Positions 35,576-44,407 of a stretch of DNA of 64,000 bases are shown one piece after another; position 1 is the stretch's first letter, and each line of letters opens with the position of its first letter. The position numbers and the translations under genes are program-made. The notes beneath the pieces were generated by a model. That model worked only from the letters and a program-made list of their open reading frames with translations. It searched no databases and was not told the origin of the DNA. This stretch comes from Amycolatopsis circi (lineage in GTDB: Bacteria; Actinomycetota; Actinomycetes; Mycobacteriales; Pseudonocardiaceae). Location: assembly GCF_003385235.1 (NCBI RefSeq), contig NZ_PQIA01000010.1:62001-126000 (forward strand), in the 5' to 3' direction.

Positions 35576-37483
35576 ATGTTCACCTACACCGCCAACCCGG
35601 CCCGGGTCGGGTTCGGCAGCGGCACGCTCGCCGTCGTCCCCGACGAGGTGCAGCGGCTCAATGCCAGCCGGGTGCTGCTGGTCGCCGGAAAGTCCGCGGC
35701 TAAGGCGGCCGACCGGACCGCCCAGGCGCTCGGCCCGCTGCTCGCCGCCCGCTTCGGCGAACCCACCATGCACACCCCGGTCGAGGTCACCGAACGCGCG
35801 CTCGCACTGGTCGCCGAGCGTTCGGTGGACTGCGTCGTCGCGATCGGCGGCGGGTCCGCGACCGGGCTGGCCAAGGCACTCGCGCTGCGCACCGACATTC
35901 CGCAGATCATCGTGCCGACGACCTACGCCGGGTCCGAGATGACGCCGGTGGTCGGCCAGACCGAGAACGGCCGCAAGACCACCCAGTCGTCGCCGAAGGT
36001 GCTGCCCGAGGTGGTCGTCTACGACGTCGACCTCACCCTGGGCCTGCCCGTGCCGACCTCGCTGACCAGCGCTGTCAACGCGATGGCGCACGCGGTCGAG
36101 GCGCTCTACTCGGCGCAGGCCAACCCGATCGTCGACCAGTTCGCCCTGGAAGCGATCCGGTTGCTCGCCGCCGCGCTGCCGAGGATCGCCGCCGATCCGT
36201 CCGATGTGGACGCTCGAACGGACGCGTTGCGCGCCGCGTGGCTGGCGGGTTCGTGCCTCGGTTCGGTTGGGATGGGCTTGCATCACAAGCTGTGCCACAC
36301 CCTCGGTGGCAGTTTCGGTTTGCCGCACGCGGAAACGCACACGATCGTTCTCCCGCACGCCATGGCGTACAACGCGCCAAACGCTCGGGAGGCGATGCGA
36401 CGGATCGCCGAAGCGCTCGGCGCACCAGACGCGCCAACAGCAGTGTTCGACCTGATCGCCAGCCTGCCGGTACCGCATTCGCTGGCCGAAATCGGTCTGG
36501 CCGAAGGAGATCTCGCCAAGGCCGCCGAGCTGGCCACTGCCGCGCCGTATCCGAACCCGCGCGAACTCACCCGGGACGGCATCGAGGACCTGCTGCGACA
36601 CGCGTGGTCCGGCACTCGCCCGGCACCCGCTGAAGGCACGCCGCCGGATCTGCGCGGGCTCACCCAGGAAGTGGTGGACAGCTTCGCCAGCACACCGGAC
36701 CCTCGGTTGCGCGAACTGCTGTCCGAGCTGGTCCGCACACTGCATTCGTACGTCGTGCGCACCGATCTCACGCAGGAGGAGTGGGAATACGCGATCGGGT
36801 TCCTCACCCGCACCGGGCAGATCAGCTCGGACACGCGGCAGGAGTTCATCCTGCTGTCGGACACCCTCGGCGTTTCGAGCGTGGTCGACGTGCTCACGAA
36901 CTCGCGCACGCCGGACACCACTCCGTCGGCGGTGCTGGGCCCGTTCTACGTCGAAGGCCCGCCGGAAACCGAGCAGGGCGCGGATCTCGCCGAAGGGCTG
37001 CCCGGAACTCCACTGTGGACGGATGTCCAGGTGACCGAGCCGGACGGAACCCCGGTGCCGGACGCGGTCGTGGACGTCTGGCAGTCCAATGAGGACGGTT
37101 TCTACGACGTCCAGCTGCCCGACGTGGACGGTCCGGTGCTGCGCGCCCGGTTCCGCACCGACGCCGAAGGCAGGCTGCGGTTCTGGACGATCGTGCCGTC
37201 GGCGTACCCGATCCCGGACGACGGCCCGGTCGGCCAGATGCTCACCGCCGTCGAGCGGCATCCGTTCCGCGCGCCGCACGTGCACTTCATGATCGCCAAA
37301 CCCGGCTACCGCACACTCGTCACACAGTTGTTCGTCCGTGGCGGCGACTACCTCGATTCGGACACCGTGTTCGGTGTGAAGGACGGCCTGATCGTCGACT
37401 TCGCCGAGCAGACCGGCCCCGCGCCGGACGGGCGCGAACCCTGGCGCCGCCTCGAGTTCACCTTCCGCGTCTCCCCCGCCTGA
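35576..37483 (+). CDS. maleylacetate reductase-hydroxyquinol 1,2-dioxygenase fusion
   Basis: A 635-aa two-enzyme protein. Residues about 1-355 are an iron-type alcohol-dehydrogenase fold (maleylacetate reductase): IGGGSATG (90-97), PTTYAGSEMTP (114-124), AHAVEALYS and the histidine-rich HTLGGSFGLPHAETH. Residues about 358-635 are an intradiol dioxygenase: a short N-terminal helical domain (TQEVVDSFASTPDPRLRELL), then iron ligands Tyr458 (LGPFYVEGP), Tyr544 (SAYPIP), His568 and His570 (APHVHFMI). The dioxygenase opens hydroxyquinol to maleylacetate, which the reductase turns into 3-oxoadipate, so the fusion does two consecutive steps. GGAAGGA precedes ATG 35576. The hydroxylase gene follows by 18 bp. 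Confidence 0.9.
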   Translation: MFTYTANPARVGFGSGTLAVVPDEVQRLNASRVLLVAGKSAAKAADRTAQALGPLLAARFGEPTMHTPVEVTERALALVAERSVDCVVAIGGGSATGLAKALALRTDIPQIIVPTTYAGSEMTPVVGQTENGRKTTQSSPKVLPEVVVYDVDLTLGLPVPTSLTSAVNAMAHAVEALYSAQANPIVDQFALEAIRLLAAALPRIAADPSDVDARTDALRAAWLAGSCLGSVGMGLHHKLCHTLGGSFGLPHAETHTIVLPHAMAYNAPNAREAMRRIAEALGAPDAPTAVFDLIASLPVPHSLAEIGLAEGDLAKAAELATAAPYPNPRELTRDGIEDLLRHAWSGTRPAPAEGTPPDLRGLTQEVVDSFASTPDPRLRELLSELVRTLHSYVVRTDLTQEEWEYAIGFLTRTGQISSDTRQEFILLSDTLGVSSVVDVLTNSRTPDTTPSAVLGPFYVEGPPETEQGADLAEGLPGTPLWTDVQVTEPDGTPVPDAVVDVWQSNEDGFYDVQLPDVDGPVLRARFRTDAEGRLRFWTIVPSAYPIPDDGPVGQMLTAVERHPFRAPHVHFMIAKPGYRTLVTQLFVRGGDYLDSDTVFGVKDGLIVDFAEQTGPAPDGREPWRRLEFTFRVSPA

Positions 37484-37501
37484 CTTTCCGGGAATCCCAC
37501 C

Positions 37502-39232
37502 ATGACCAGTTATGACACCGATGTCCTCGTGGTCGGCAGCGGCCCGGCGGGCGGTTCCGCCGCGCTGCTGCTCGCGACCTACGGCGTGCGCACCGTGCTC
37601 GCGACCAAATACGGCTGGATGGCGCACACGCCACGCGCGCACATCACCAATCAGCGGACAATGGAGGTCCTGCGCGACCTCGGCATCGAGGACCAGGCGC
37701 TCGCACAGGGCACTCCCCCGGAGCTGATGGGCGACACCGTGCTGTGCACGTCGCTCGCCGGGGAGGAAATCGGCCGGATCGCCAGCTGGGGCACCGCGGA
37801 TCGCTCCGCCACCGAGTACGCGTCGGCGAGCCCGTGCCACATGATCGACCTGCCGCAGACCTACCTCGAACCGATCCTCGCCACGAATGCCGCCGCGCGC
37901 GGAGCGAGACTGCGCCTGGACACGGAATTCCTCGACTTCACCCAGGACGCCGACGGAGTGACCGCGCGGCTCCGCGACCGAGTCCGCGGCGACGAGTTCA
38001 CGCTCCGCGCCCGCTACCTGATCGGCGCGGACGGCGCCCGCAGCCGCGTCGCCGAGCAAGCCGGGCTGCCTATCGACGGCCGGTCCGGCAAGGCCGGAAG
38101 CATGAACATCACCTTCACCGCCGACCTTTCCGAGTACGTCGCGCACCGGCCGAGCGTGCTGTACTGGGTGATGCGGCCGGGCGCACATCTCGGCGGCATC
38201 GGAATGGGCCTCGTACGAATGGTCCGGCCGTGGAACGAATGGTTGCTGACCTGGGGTTACGACATCGCCCAACCACCGCCCGAAGTGGACAGTGCGGAGG
38301 CGACGCGGATCGTCCGGGACCTTGTCGGCGATCCGGGTCTGCCGGTGGAGATCACCTCGACTTCACTGTGGACGGTCAACCACAGCTACGCCACGCGGTA
38401 CTCGTCCGGGCGCGTGTTCTGCGCGGGCGACGCGGTGCACCGGCATCCGCCGTCCAACGGGCTCGGGTCCAACACCTCGGTGCAGGACGCGTACAACCTG
38501 GCGTGGAAGCTGGCGATGGTCGTCCGCGGCGAGGCGGGCGAAGGGCTTCTCGACAGCTACAGCGCCGAGCGCGCCCCGGTCGGCAAGCAGATCGTGGACC
38601 GGGCGAACCTCAGCCGCGACCAGTTCGGGCCGATCTTCGCCGCGCTCGGCATCGACGGCGACACCGATTCGGGCGCCATCACCGCTGGTCTCGCTGCTTG
38701 CACGGCCGCTACTGAGGACGGGGCGTTGCGGCGGAAGCGACTGCAGGAAGCGATCGAGCTGAAGAACTACGAGTTCAACGCGCACGGCGTGGAGATGGAT
38801 CAGCGGTACGTCTCGAACGCCGTGCTTCCGGATCGTGCGGAAGCTGTTGCTGCTAGGGATCCTGAGCTGTATCACCGTCCCACGACCACGCCGGGCGCGA
38901 AGCTGCCGCACGTCTGGCTCGTCGGCCCGGACGGTCGCCGAGTGTCTACATTGGATCTCGTCGGCCGTGGCCAGTGGACTGTCCTCACCGGACTCACCGG
39001 CGGCGCCTGGTGCGACGCCGCCGCGAAAGCCGGTGCGGACCTCGGACTGGACCTGAGGGTCGTGACCATCGGTGCGCCCGAGGCCCGCGATTCCTACGGA
39101 GATTGGGCGCGCATCAGCGGCATCGAAGAAGACGGCTGTCTCCTGATCCGGCCGGACGGTTACATCGCGTGGCGTCATCCCGCTGCCGGAACCGGTTTGG
39201 TGGAAGCACTTCGCAGTCTCCTAGACCGCTAG
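37502..39232 (+). CDS. FAD-dependent phenol/resorcinol-type hydroxylase (TfdB-like)
   Basis: A 576-aa aromatic hydroxylase. FAD binding: DVLVVGSGPAGGSAALLL (about 8-25), GADGARSRVAEQ (about 180) and FCAGDAVHRHPPSNGLG (about 310). The middle segment with FTADLSEYVAHRPSVLYWV and GMGLVRMVRPWNEW closely resembles chlorophenol hydroxylases such as TfdB. The thioredoxin-like C-terminal domain (VTIGAPEARDSYGDW) is also family-like. In this operon it should make hydroxyquinol from a resorcinol or dihydroxybenzoate-type substrate for the fusion enzyme; the exact substrate is inferred from context only. It ends one base before the convergent GH95 gene. Confidence 0.83.
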   Translation: MTSYDTDVLVVGSGPAGGSAALLLATYGVRTVLATKYGWMAHTPRAHITNQRTMEVLRDLGIEDQALAQGTPPELMGDTVLCTSLAGEEIGRIASWGTADRSATEYASASPCHMIDLPQTYLEPILATNAAARGARLRLDTEFLDFTQDADGVTARLRDRVRGDEFTLRARYLIGADGARSRVAEQAGLPIDGRSGKAGSMNITFTADLSEYVAHRPSVLYWVMRPGAHLGGIGMGLVRMVRPWNEWLLTWGYDIAQPPPEVDSAEATRIVRDLVGDPGLPVEITSTSLWTVNHSYATRYSSGRVFCAGDAVHRHPPSNGLGSNTSVQDAYNLAWKLAMVVRGEAGEGLLDSYSAERAPVGKQIVDRANLSRDQFGPIFAALGIDGDTDSGAITAGLAACTAATEDGALRRKRLQEAIELKNYEFNAHGVEMDQRYVSNAVLPDRAEAVAARDPELYHRPTTTPGAKLPHVWLVGPDGRRVSTLDLVGRGQWTVLTGLTGGAWCDAAAKAGADLGLDLRVVTIGAPEARDSYGDWARISGIEEDGCLLIRPDGYIAWRHPAAGTGLVEALRSLLDR

Positions 39233-39233
39233 C

Positions 39234-41522
39234 TCACGGCATCCCCCACGGATCGCTCGCGCCGCCCGGAGCGACTGGCCGGACCGTGAAGTCCGGCCGG
39301 TCGCCGCGGCGGTACACATACGCGTCCTGACCGCGCCCGAGGTCAACCTGCACGTCTCCGTTCGCCAACCTCCGCCACTGTCGCGGACGACCATAAGCGT
39401 CCGTCACGGTCAGCTCGCCGTCGATCCCCGGCCGCAGGACACACGGTGCACCGGCCTCGCTGTGCACCTTGAGCCAGCGCGTTTTCCCATCGGAACGGGA
39501 AGCGCTGAGCAGGAACGCGCCTTCGGTCCGGAAGTCGCGCAACGCGATGTCACCCCACGCAGCCGGTACTGCCGGGAACAGCCGGATGACGCCGCCCCAA
39601 CTCTGCACCAGCATGTCCTGCATGGATTTCGCCGCCGACAACGGCGTTTCGATGACCGGGCCGGATTCCTTGTACGTCGTATTCGGCTGGATATAGCGCT
39701 TCTGGAGTTCACCGAGGTAGTACGCGGCTTTCTCGCCGCGCAGCATCTGCGCGGAGATCGACGCGGCACCGGTGAACGTGTAGCCCTGCAACGCTCCTTC
39801 GAAGCCGACCCAATGGTTGAGCGAGGTTTCGATGATCTTGCGATGCTCCGGTTGTTCCCAGGTGATCTCGTAGAGCGGGTAGATCTGCAGCAGATGCGAG
39901 TAATGCCGGTGCGATTTCGCGAACGGCACGCCCGCACCGATCATGTAGCCGTTCTCGTCGGCCGGGTAATCGGTGAGCGTGGCGAGCACCTGCTGCCATT
40001 TCCCCGCCAGCGGATCGGCGATGCGCAGCTCGCGCGCGGTGTCCAGCAATGTCTTGCAGCCCCAGCGGATCAGGGCGAGGTCGTAGTTGGTGTCCGGCGC
40101 GTTCACGCCGTACTCGGGCGAGAAGGTCGCGGGGAGATGCAGTCTCCCGTCTGATCCGAGAGCGAGGAAATGCAGGTAGTAGTTGATCGCCTTGCGCAGC
40201 AACGGGAACAGCGTGTCGCGCAGCAGCTGGCGGTCCATGGTGTGCCGGTAGGTCAGCCAGACGTTGTGCAGCGCCCAGGTGAGGTTGCCGACCTCGGGCG
40301 TCGGAGTGTCCTGGCCTGGAATGCCGACCGGGTAGCCGCTGGTCGAGTCGGCGAGTCCGTTGAGCAACGTCATGTCGGTGGTGCGCGGGATGCCCGCGGA
40401 ATCGGCTTGGTACGGCTTGGCGACCTGGCTGGTCAGGCGATCCCGGTACTTGCCGAGCGCGTAGCTGACCGCGTCGAGTTCGAGGTGGTTGGAGCCCTGG
40501 ATGAGCCAGTACTCCAGCTGCACGTTGAGGTTCCACCACGTCGCGGGCCACGGCGTGTTTTCCAGCCAGGGACCGGAAGTCGCCATCACCGGCGCTTCCC
40601 GGCGGGCGGCCGACGCGACTTTGTACAGCTGGATCCAGTAGAAACTCTGCAGCCGAGTGTCCGGAATGGACAGGAAACTGCGCCGGTAGTAGTCGTGCCA
40701 CCAGCGGCGGTGGTCCCAGGTCAGCACGTCCAGCGCGGCAGCCCGCCGGACCGTGTGCAATGCCCGGGCTGCCGAGGTTTTCTCCGGATGCGACCATGCG
40801 ACCGATGTATACAGAGTCCGCGCGCTGCCCCGGGTCACCTCACGCCAAGCCGTCACGTGCTCGCCGCCCGCCAGCAGAGGCTGTACCGCGAGATGTGCGT
40901 CGCCTGCCTGTTGGAGCTGGACCGGCGGATTCTCCAGATACCCGTCCGGCGGCGGCTTCTTCCAGACCGGGTCAGCTCGCGGACTGATCGCCTTAGCCGG
41001 ATGGAACACCCACCGGAACCCGTGTTCGCCCTCCGAGGGCCGTACTTCCACCGCGAGCAACGACTGTCCGGTGTGGACGATCGCGCGCAGCTCCAGACTG
41101 CCCGCCGCGGTGGTGATCGTGCCGGTCAGTTCGGCGTTCCAGACGTCGAGCCGCCAGTCGAGGCCGGTGATCGCGCCGACCGGTTCGAGCGTGAAGTACC
41201 CGATCGGCAGCCGCGCCAGGCCGAACAGAGACCCGAACTGCGGGCGGTGGTCCTGCACCTGGCTGTGCTGGACGTTGAAGCGGACGGCGTTGCGACCGGG
41301 TTCGGCGTAGATGCCGGAGCCGAGGAAACCGTTGCCCAGGAACGGTCCCTCGTACCAGGTCTTCGGCATCCGCCGCCAGCGCAGGTCCGCGGTGGCCAGG
41401 AAACCCGCCCAGTCGACGCTGTCGCCGCTCATCTCCCCGGCGCCGGCCGGGGACAGCCCGACCGCTCCGGCGGCGATCCCGGCGAGCGCTCCGCCGAGCA
41501 CTGTCCGGCGCGAGATGTCCAT
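39234..41522 (-). CDS. Tat-exported GH95-like glycoside hydrolase, paralogue 2
   Basis: A 762-aa secreted enzyme. ATG 41522 (GAGGAGG nine bases upstream) is chosen over TTG 41531. ISRRTVLGGALAGIAAGA is a Tat signal. A beta-sandwich N-domain (YEGPFLGNGFLGSGIYAEPG, NVQHSQVQDHRP) precedes an (alpha/alpha)6 barrel (RRWWHDYYRRSFLSIPD, WWNLNVQLEYWLI, SHRHYSHLLQIYPLYE) and a C-terminal beta domain, the layout of family 95 alpha-fucosidases and galactosidases. The paired acidic residues and asparagines of GH95 cannot be assigned by eye. It is about 37-40% alike by eye to its upstream neighbour (41543-43837), and the two are separated by 20 bp, so they look like a tandem duplication that diverged. Confidence 0.78.
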   Translation of the reverse strand: MDISRRTVLGGALAGIAAGAVGLSPAGAGEMSGDSVDWAGFLATADLRWRRMPKTWYEGPFLGNGFLGSGIYAEPGRNAVRFNVQHSQVQDHRPQFGSLFGLARLPIGYFTLEPVGAITGLDWRLDVWNAELTGTITTAAGSLELRAIVHTGQSLLAVEVRPSEGEHGFRWVFHPAKAISPRADPVWKKPPPDGYLENPPVQLQQAGDAHLAVQPLLAGGEHVTAWREVTRGSARTLYTSVAWSHPEKTSAARALHTVRRAAALDVLTWDHRRWWHDYYRRSFLSIPDTRLQSFYWIQLYKVASAARREAPVMATSGPWLENTPWPATWWNLNVQLEYWLIQGSNHLELDAVSYALGKYRDRLTSQVAKPYQADSAGIPRTTDMTLLNGLADSTSGYPVGIPGQDTPTPEVGNLTWALHNVWLTYRHTMDRQLLRDTLFPLLRKAINYYLHFLALGSDGRLHLPATFSPEYGVNAPDTNYDLALIRWGCKTLLDTARELRIADPLAGKWQQVLATLTDYPADENGYMIGAGVPFAKSHRHYSHLLQIYPLYEITWEQPEHRKIIETSLNHWVGFEGALQGYTFTGAASISAQMLRGEKAAYYLGELQKRYIQPNTTYKESGPVIETPLSAAKSMQDMLVQSWGGVIRLFPAVPAAWGDIALRDFRTEGAFLLSASRSDGKTRWLKVHSEAGAPCVLRPGIDGELTVTDAYGRPRQWRRLANGDVQVDLGRGQDAYVYRRGDRPDFTVRPVAPGGASDPWGMP

Positions 41523-41542
41523 GTCCGCCAACCTCCTCGTTT

Positions 41543-43837
41543 CTAGTCAGGCAAACCCCACGCCGGAGCCGCACCGAGCGAAGGAACGTCACGCGGCCCG
41601 AAGTCCGGCCGGGCACCGCGCGGGGTGACGGTGACCGTGCTGCCCCGCCGCAACTCCAGCGTGATCCGCCGCGGCCCCACCGACCGCCACGACAACCGCC
41701 GGCCCCATTGGTCGCGCACGTCGATGTCGCCGTCGATACCGTGGTCCAGCACCAACGGCGCACCGGCTTCGCTGCGCACCCGCACGAACTCCGTCGCTCC
41801 CCGCCGCCGCGACGCGTCCACCAGGAACGCCCCCTCGGTGCGCAGCCCGGCGATCGACGCGTCCGGCCACTTCGCCGACACCGACGGGAACGCCTTCACC
41901 ACTCCCCCGGAACCCTGCAGCACCATGTCCACAACGGACTGTGCGGCGGTGATCGGGCTTTCGATGGCGAAGTTCGAACCCTCCCGGTACATGGTGTTCG
42001 CAGTCAGCTCGGTGTCCGCGACGATGTTGCGGTCGAGGAAGAACTTCAGGTACCGCAACGCTTCCTCGGGCTGGTCCATCACCGAGTTCATCGACGACGC
42101 GGCCGCGTAGCTGTAACCGTGCCAGGCCGATTGGTCCGCCGACCAATGCCGGAAGGTGCGCGTCATGAGGTCCCGATCGGCGGGACGCTCCCAGTTCCGT
42201 TCCCGCAGCGGGTACAGCCAAAGCAGATGCGAGAAGTGCCGGTGCGAATCAGCGAGCCGGACGCCGTCGCCGATCAGCACGCCATCGGCCGGATCCTCGT
42301 GGTACGGAACGAGTTTTGTCGCGATCTCCTGCCACATCGGCACGCGCGGTTCGTTCAGCCGCAAGATCCGTGCGGAGTCGACCAACGTCGTCGCAGCCCA
42401 ACGGATCAACGACAAGTCATACGTGCAGTCAGTCGCATCGGCGTACTCCGGCGACCGCGTGAGCGGCAGGTGCAAGAGCCCATCGGGACCAGTGACGAGG
42501 AAGTGCCGGTAGAAGTTGAGCGCCTTCGCCAGCGTCGGGTACAGCACGTCGCGCAGCACCGACTGATCGAGGTGATGCCGGTACGCGAGCCAGACATTGT
42601 GCAGGCCCCACAACAAGTTCCCGGTCTGGTCCGTTTTGGACGTCGTCCCCGGAACGCCGACCGTCCGGACGCCGCCGGGCCGCAGCCGCCAGTCCCCCGG
42701 ATGCGAAAGAGCATAGGTATCACCGTCCCGATAGGCAGGCGGAACCGACACCTCCAGGTTCGCGTGGTCGCGACGGAAGGTCTCGGTGACCGCGTCCAGC
42801 TCCGGATGGTTGGTGCTGTTCACGATCGGATAGGTGACCTGGACGTTGAGGTTCCACCACACCGCCGTCCAGCTGTTGCCGACCTCCGGGAACCACGGCC
42901 CCCATTCGGCGGTCACCGGGCCGTCCTTGCGGGTCGCCGAGGCGATCTTGTACAGCTGAATCCAGTAGAACCGCTGGACCTGCTTGTCCGGCACGGACAC
43001 GAAACTGCGCTCGTGGAAGCTGTTCCACCAACGGCGATGCCAGGCGAGCAGCAGATCCGGATTCATCGCGAGCGTCCGCCCGACCAGCGATACGGCGTCG
43101 CGGGTGTGCGTGGAACGCGGGAACGAATACGCGACCGTCGCCGCGAACAACCGCTTCGTGCCGACTCGCTTCTCCCGCCACGCCGTCGTATACCCGCCAC
43201 CCGCGGTCAACGGCTGCGCGCAGTAACCGTTGGCCTGCTCGGGCTCCGGATTCGCGGTGTACTCCGGCGGCTTGCGCACTGTCCGGGTCGTCGCCGACAC
43301 CAACGGCGCGAAGCCCCACACCGCACCGGATTCACCCGCGCTCGGGTCGAGCGAGACGAGCAGGACGCCGAGATCGTTGTGCACCACGGCGGAAAACGCG
43401 ACCTGTCCGCGTGTGGTGGTGATCGTGCCGCCAAGTTCGGCGTTGTACAGATCGAGCGTCCAGTCGACGCCGGTGATCGCTCCGGCGAAGGTGAGCGTGA
43501 TCGCGCCAATCGGCAACCGCGACAGCCCGATTCCCGCTTCCCACTGGTTGCGCTGGTCCTGGACCTGCGTGTGGTTGAGCATGAACTTCAGCACCTGCGG
43601 CGCCTGCCCGGCGTAGGCCTGCACGCCGAGGTAGCCGTTGGCCAGGAACGGCGCTTCCTGCCAGTTCTTCGGCAACCGCTGCCAGCGCATCCGCGCGTCC
43701 ATGGCGACATCCCGATGCGGACTCCGCTGCGCGGCCAACCCGGGCGGCGCGCCCTCCGCCCAAAGCCCGCCGAACGCCGCCGCCCCCGCGGCGATGGATA
43801 CGGATCGAAGCACCGTCCGCCGCGACACCCCGACCAT
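41543..43837 (-). CDS. Tat-exported GH95-like glycoside hydrolase, paralogue 1
   Basis: A 764-aa secreted enzyme with the same plan as the following gene: Tat signal VSRRTVLRSVSIAAGAAAFG, then a beta domain (EAPFLANGYLGVQAYAG, FMLNHTQVQDQRNQWEAG), a helical barrel (RRWWNSFHERSFVSVPD, VWWNLNVQVTYPIV, DSHRHFSHLLWLYPLRE), and a beta C-domain that ends RSEAGAPLVLDHGIDGDIDV. The two genes form a minus-strand pair that probably shares a promoter above 43837. The matched motifs but different loops suggest different sugars. No transporter or regulator is adjacent, so control is unclear. Substrates may come from plant or algal polysaccharides; that is inference. Confidence 0.78.
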   Translation of the reverse strand: MVGVSRRTVLRSVSIAAGAAAFGGLWAEGAPPGLAAQRSPHRDVAMDARMRWQRLPKNWQEAPFLANGYLGVQAYAGQAPQVLKFMLNHTQVQDQRNQWEAGIGLSRLPIGAITLTFAGAITGVDWTLDLYNAELGGTITTTRGQVAFSAVVHNDLGVLLVSLDPSAGESGAVWGFAPLVSATTRTVRKPPEYTANPEPEQANGYCAQPLTAGGGYTTAWREKRVGTKRLFAATVAYSFPRSTHTRDAVSLVGRTLAMNPDLLLAWHRRWWNSFHERSFVSVPDKQVQRFYWIQLYKIASATRKDGPVTAEWGPWFPEVGNSWTAVWWNLNVQVTYPIVNSTNHPELDAVTETFRRDHANLEVSVPPAYRDGDTYALSHPGDWRLRPGGVRTVGVPGTTSKTDQTGNLLWGLHNVWLAYRHHLDQSVLRDVLYPTLAKALNFYRHFLVTGPDGLLHLPLTRSPEYADATDCTYDLSLIRWAATTLVDSARILRLNEPRVPMWQEIATKLVPYHEDPADGVLIGDGVRLADSHRHFSHLLWLYPLRERNWERPADRDLMTRTFRHWSADQSAWHGYSYAAASSMNSVMDQPEEALRYLKFFLDRNIVADTELTANTMYREGSNFAIESPITAAQSVVDMVLQGSGGVVKAFPSVSAKWPDASIAGLRTEGAFLVDASRRRGATEFVRVRSEAGAPLVLDHGIDGDIDVRDQWGRRLSWRSVGPRRITLELRRGSTVTVTPRGARPDFGPRDVPSLGAAPAWGLPD

Positions 43838-43994
43838 GACGCTCCTCTGGATTCATATTACGTTTCGCTCCCGCTGGCGCGAGGTGAGCGGAATATATCC
43901 AGACAGAGCAGGCGAAAGCCAGAGTTGTTCACCCGGAAAGCCGCACAGACATCCGATGACTGGGATCTGGCGGGTGCGCGTTCAGATACGTGAA

Positions 43995-44048
43995 GTCCGT
44001 GAGGGCCACCTTCACGGACTCAGAGTCCCTCAGGGTTCCCCTCACGAC
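43995..44048. repeat. palindromic repeat family 1, copy 2 (diverged)
   Basis: About 54 bp with the core GGACTC-A-GAGTCC. The left arm has diverged: its outer part repeats the TTCACGGACT end of the element, so a recombination between copies is possible. Separated by 20 bp from copy 3. Confidence 0.65.
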
Positions 44049-44068
44049 CCATCCCAGGCGCCGCCCCC

Positions 44069-44123
44069 GTCCGTGAGGGGCCCCTTCACGGACCCAGATT
44101 CCCTCAAGGAGCCCTTCACGGAC
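44069..44123. repeat. palindromic repeat family 1, copy 3 (diverged)
   Basis: 55 bp from GTCCGTGAGG to CTTCACGGAC with a decayed centre (ACCCAGATTCCC). Same length as copies 1 and 4. Confidence 0.65.
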
Positions 44124-44267
44124 CACCCGCCCACCGGTCGGCACCCGCGAACCGACCCAACCAGACATCAAAACCGCGCGCCCACCCGCACCACCAAACC
44201 GCAGCCGGTGCACCCAACCAGCGAGGCACCCACACCACCCCCGCACCCCGATACGAAGCCAAAAACG

Positions 44268-44324
44268 CGGCGCGGGGATGTTTGTCAAGGCATCTTTCCC
44301 GCCTTGACAAACATCCCCGCGCCG
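44268..44324. terminator. 23-bp perfect hairpin downstream of the M1 peptidase gene
   Basis: Arms 44268-44290 and 44302-44324 are perfectly complementary around an 11-nt loop. It lies 84 bp beyond the stop of the peptidase gene (44408) and is one of the longest perfect stems here. It contains TTGTCAAGG/CCTTGACAA and may be a member of a third palindrome family. Confidence 0.7.
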
Positions 44325-44407
44325 TAGTCACAATCAACTTCGGGGTGCCCCACGCAACCCGCGTGCGCAATGTCGCCGCCAGGCGACGAGCCGCCCACAC
44401 CAACGAC

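Larger units (their letters stand above)
43838..44407. other. 570-bp palindrome-rich gap between divergent and convergent gene ends
   Basis: Holds the promoter side of the GH95 pair, two copies of palindrome family 1 (43995-44048, 44069-44123), a C/A-rich stretch with almost no T or G on the plus strand (about 44130-44270), and a 23-bp hairpin (44268-44324). No gene is credible here. Confidence 0.65.

Noticed and set aside
35420..38272. A 950-codon minus-strand frame opposite the aromatic operon
   Set aside because: Low-complexity composition; the plus strand holds the intact catalytic residues of three enzymes.
37502..39232. Calling the hydroxylase a 2,4-dichlorophenol monooxygenase because of its TfdB-like middle
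   Set aside because: The operon makes hydroxyquinol-pathway enzymes and has no chlorocatechol genes, so a resorcinol-type substrate is more likely; the exact substrate is left open.
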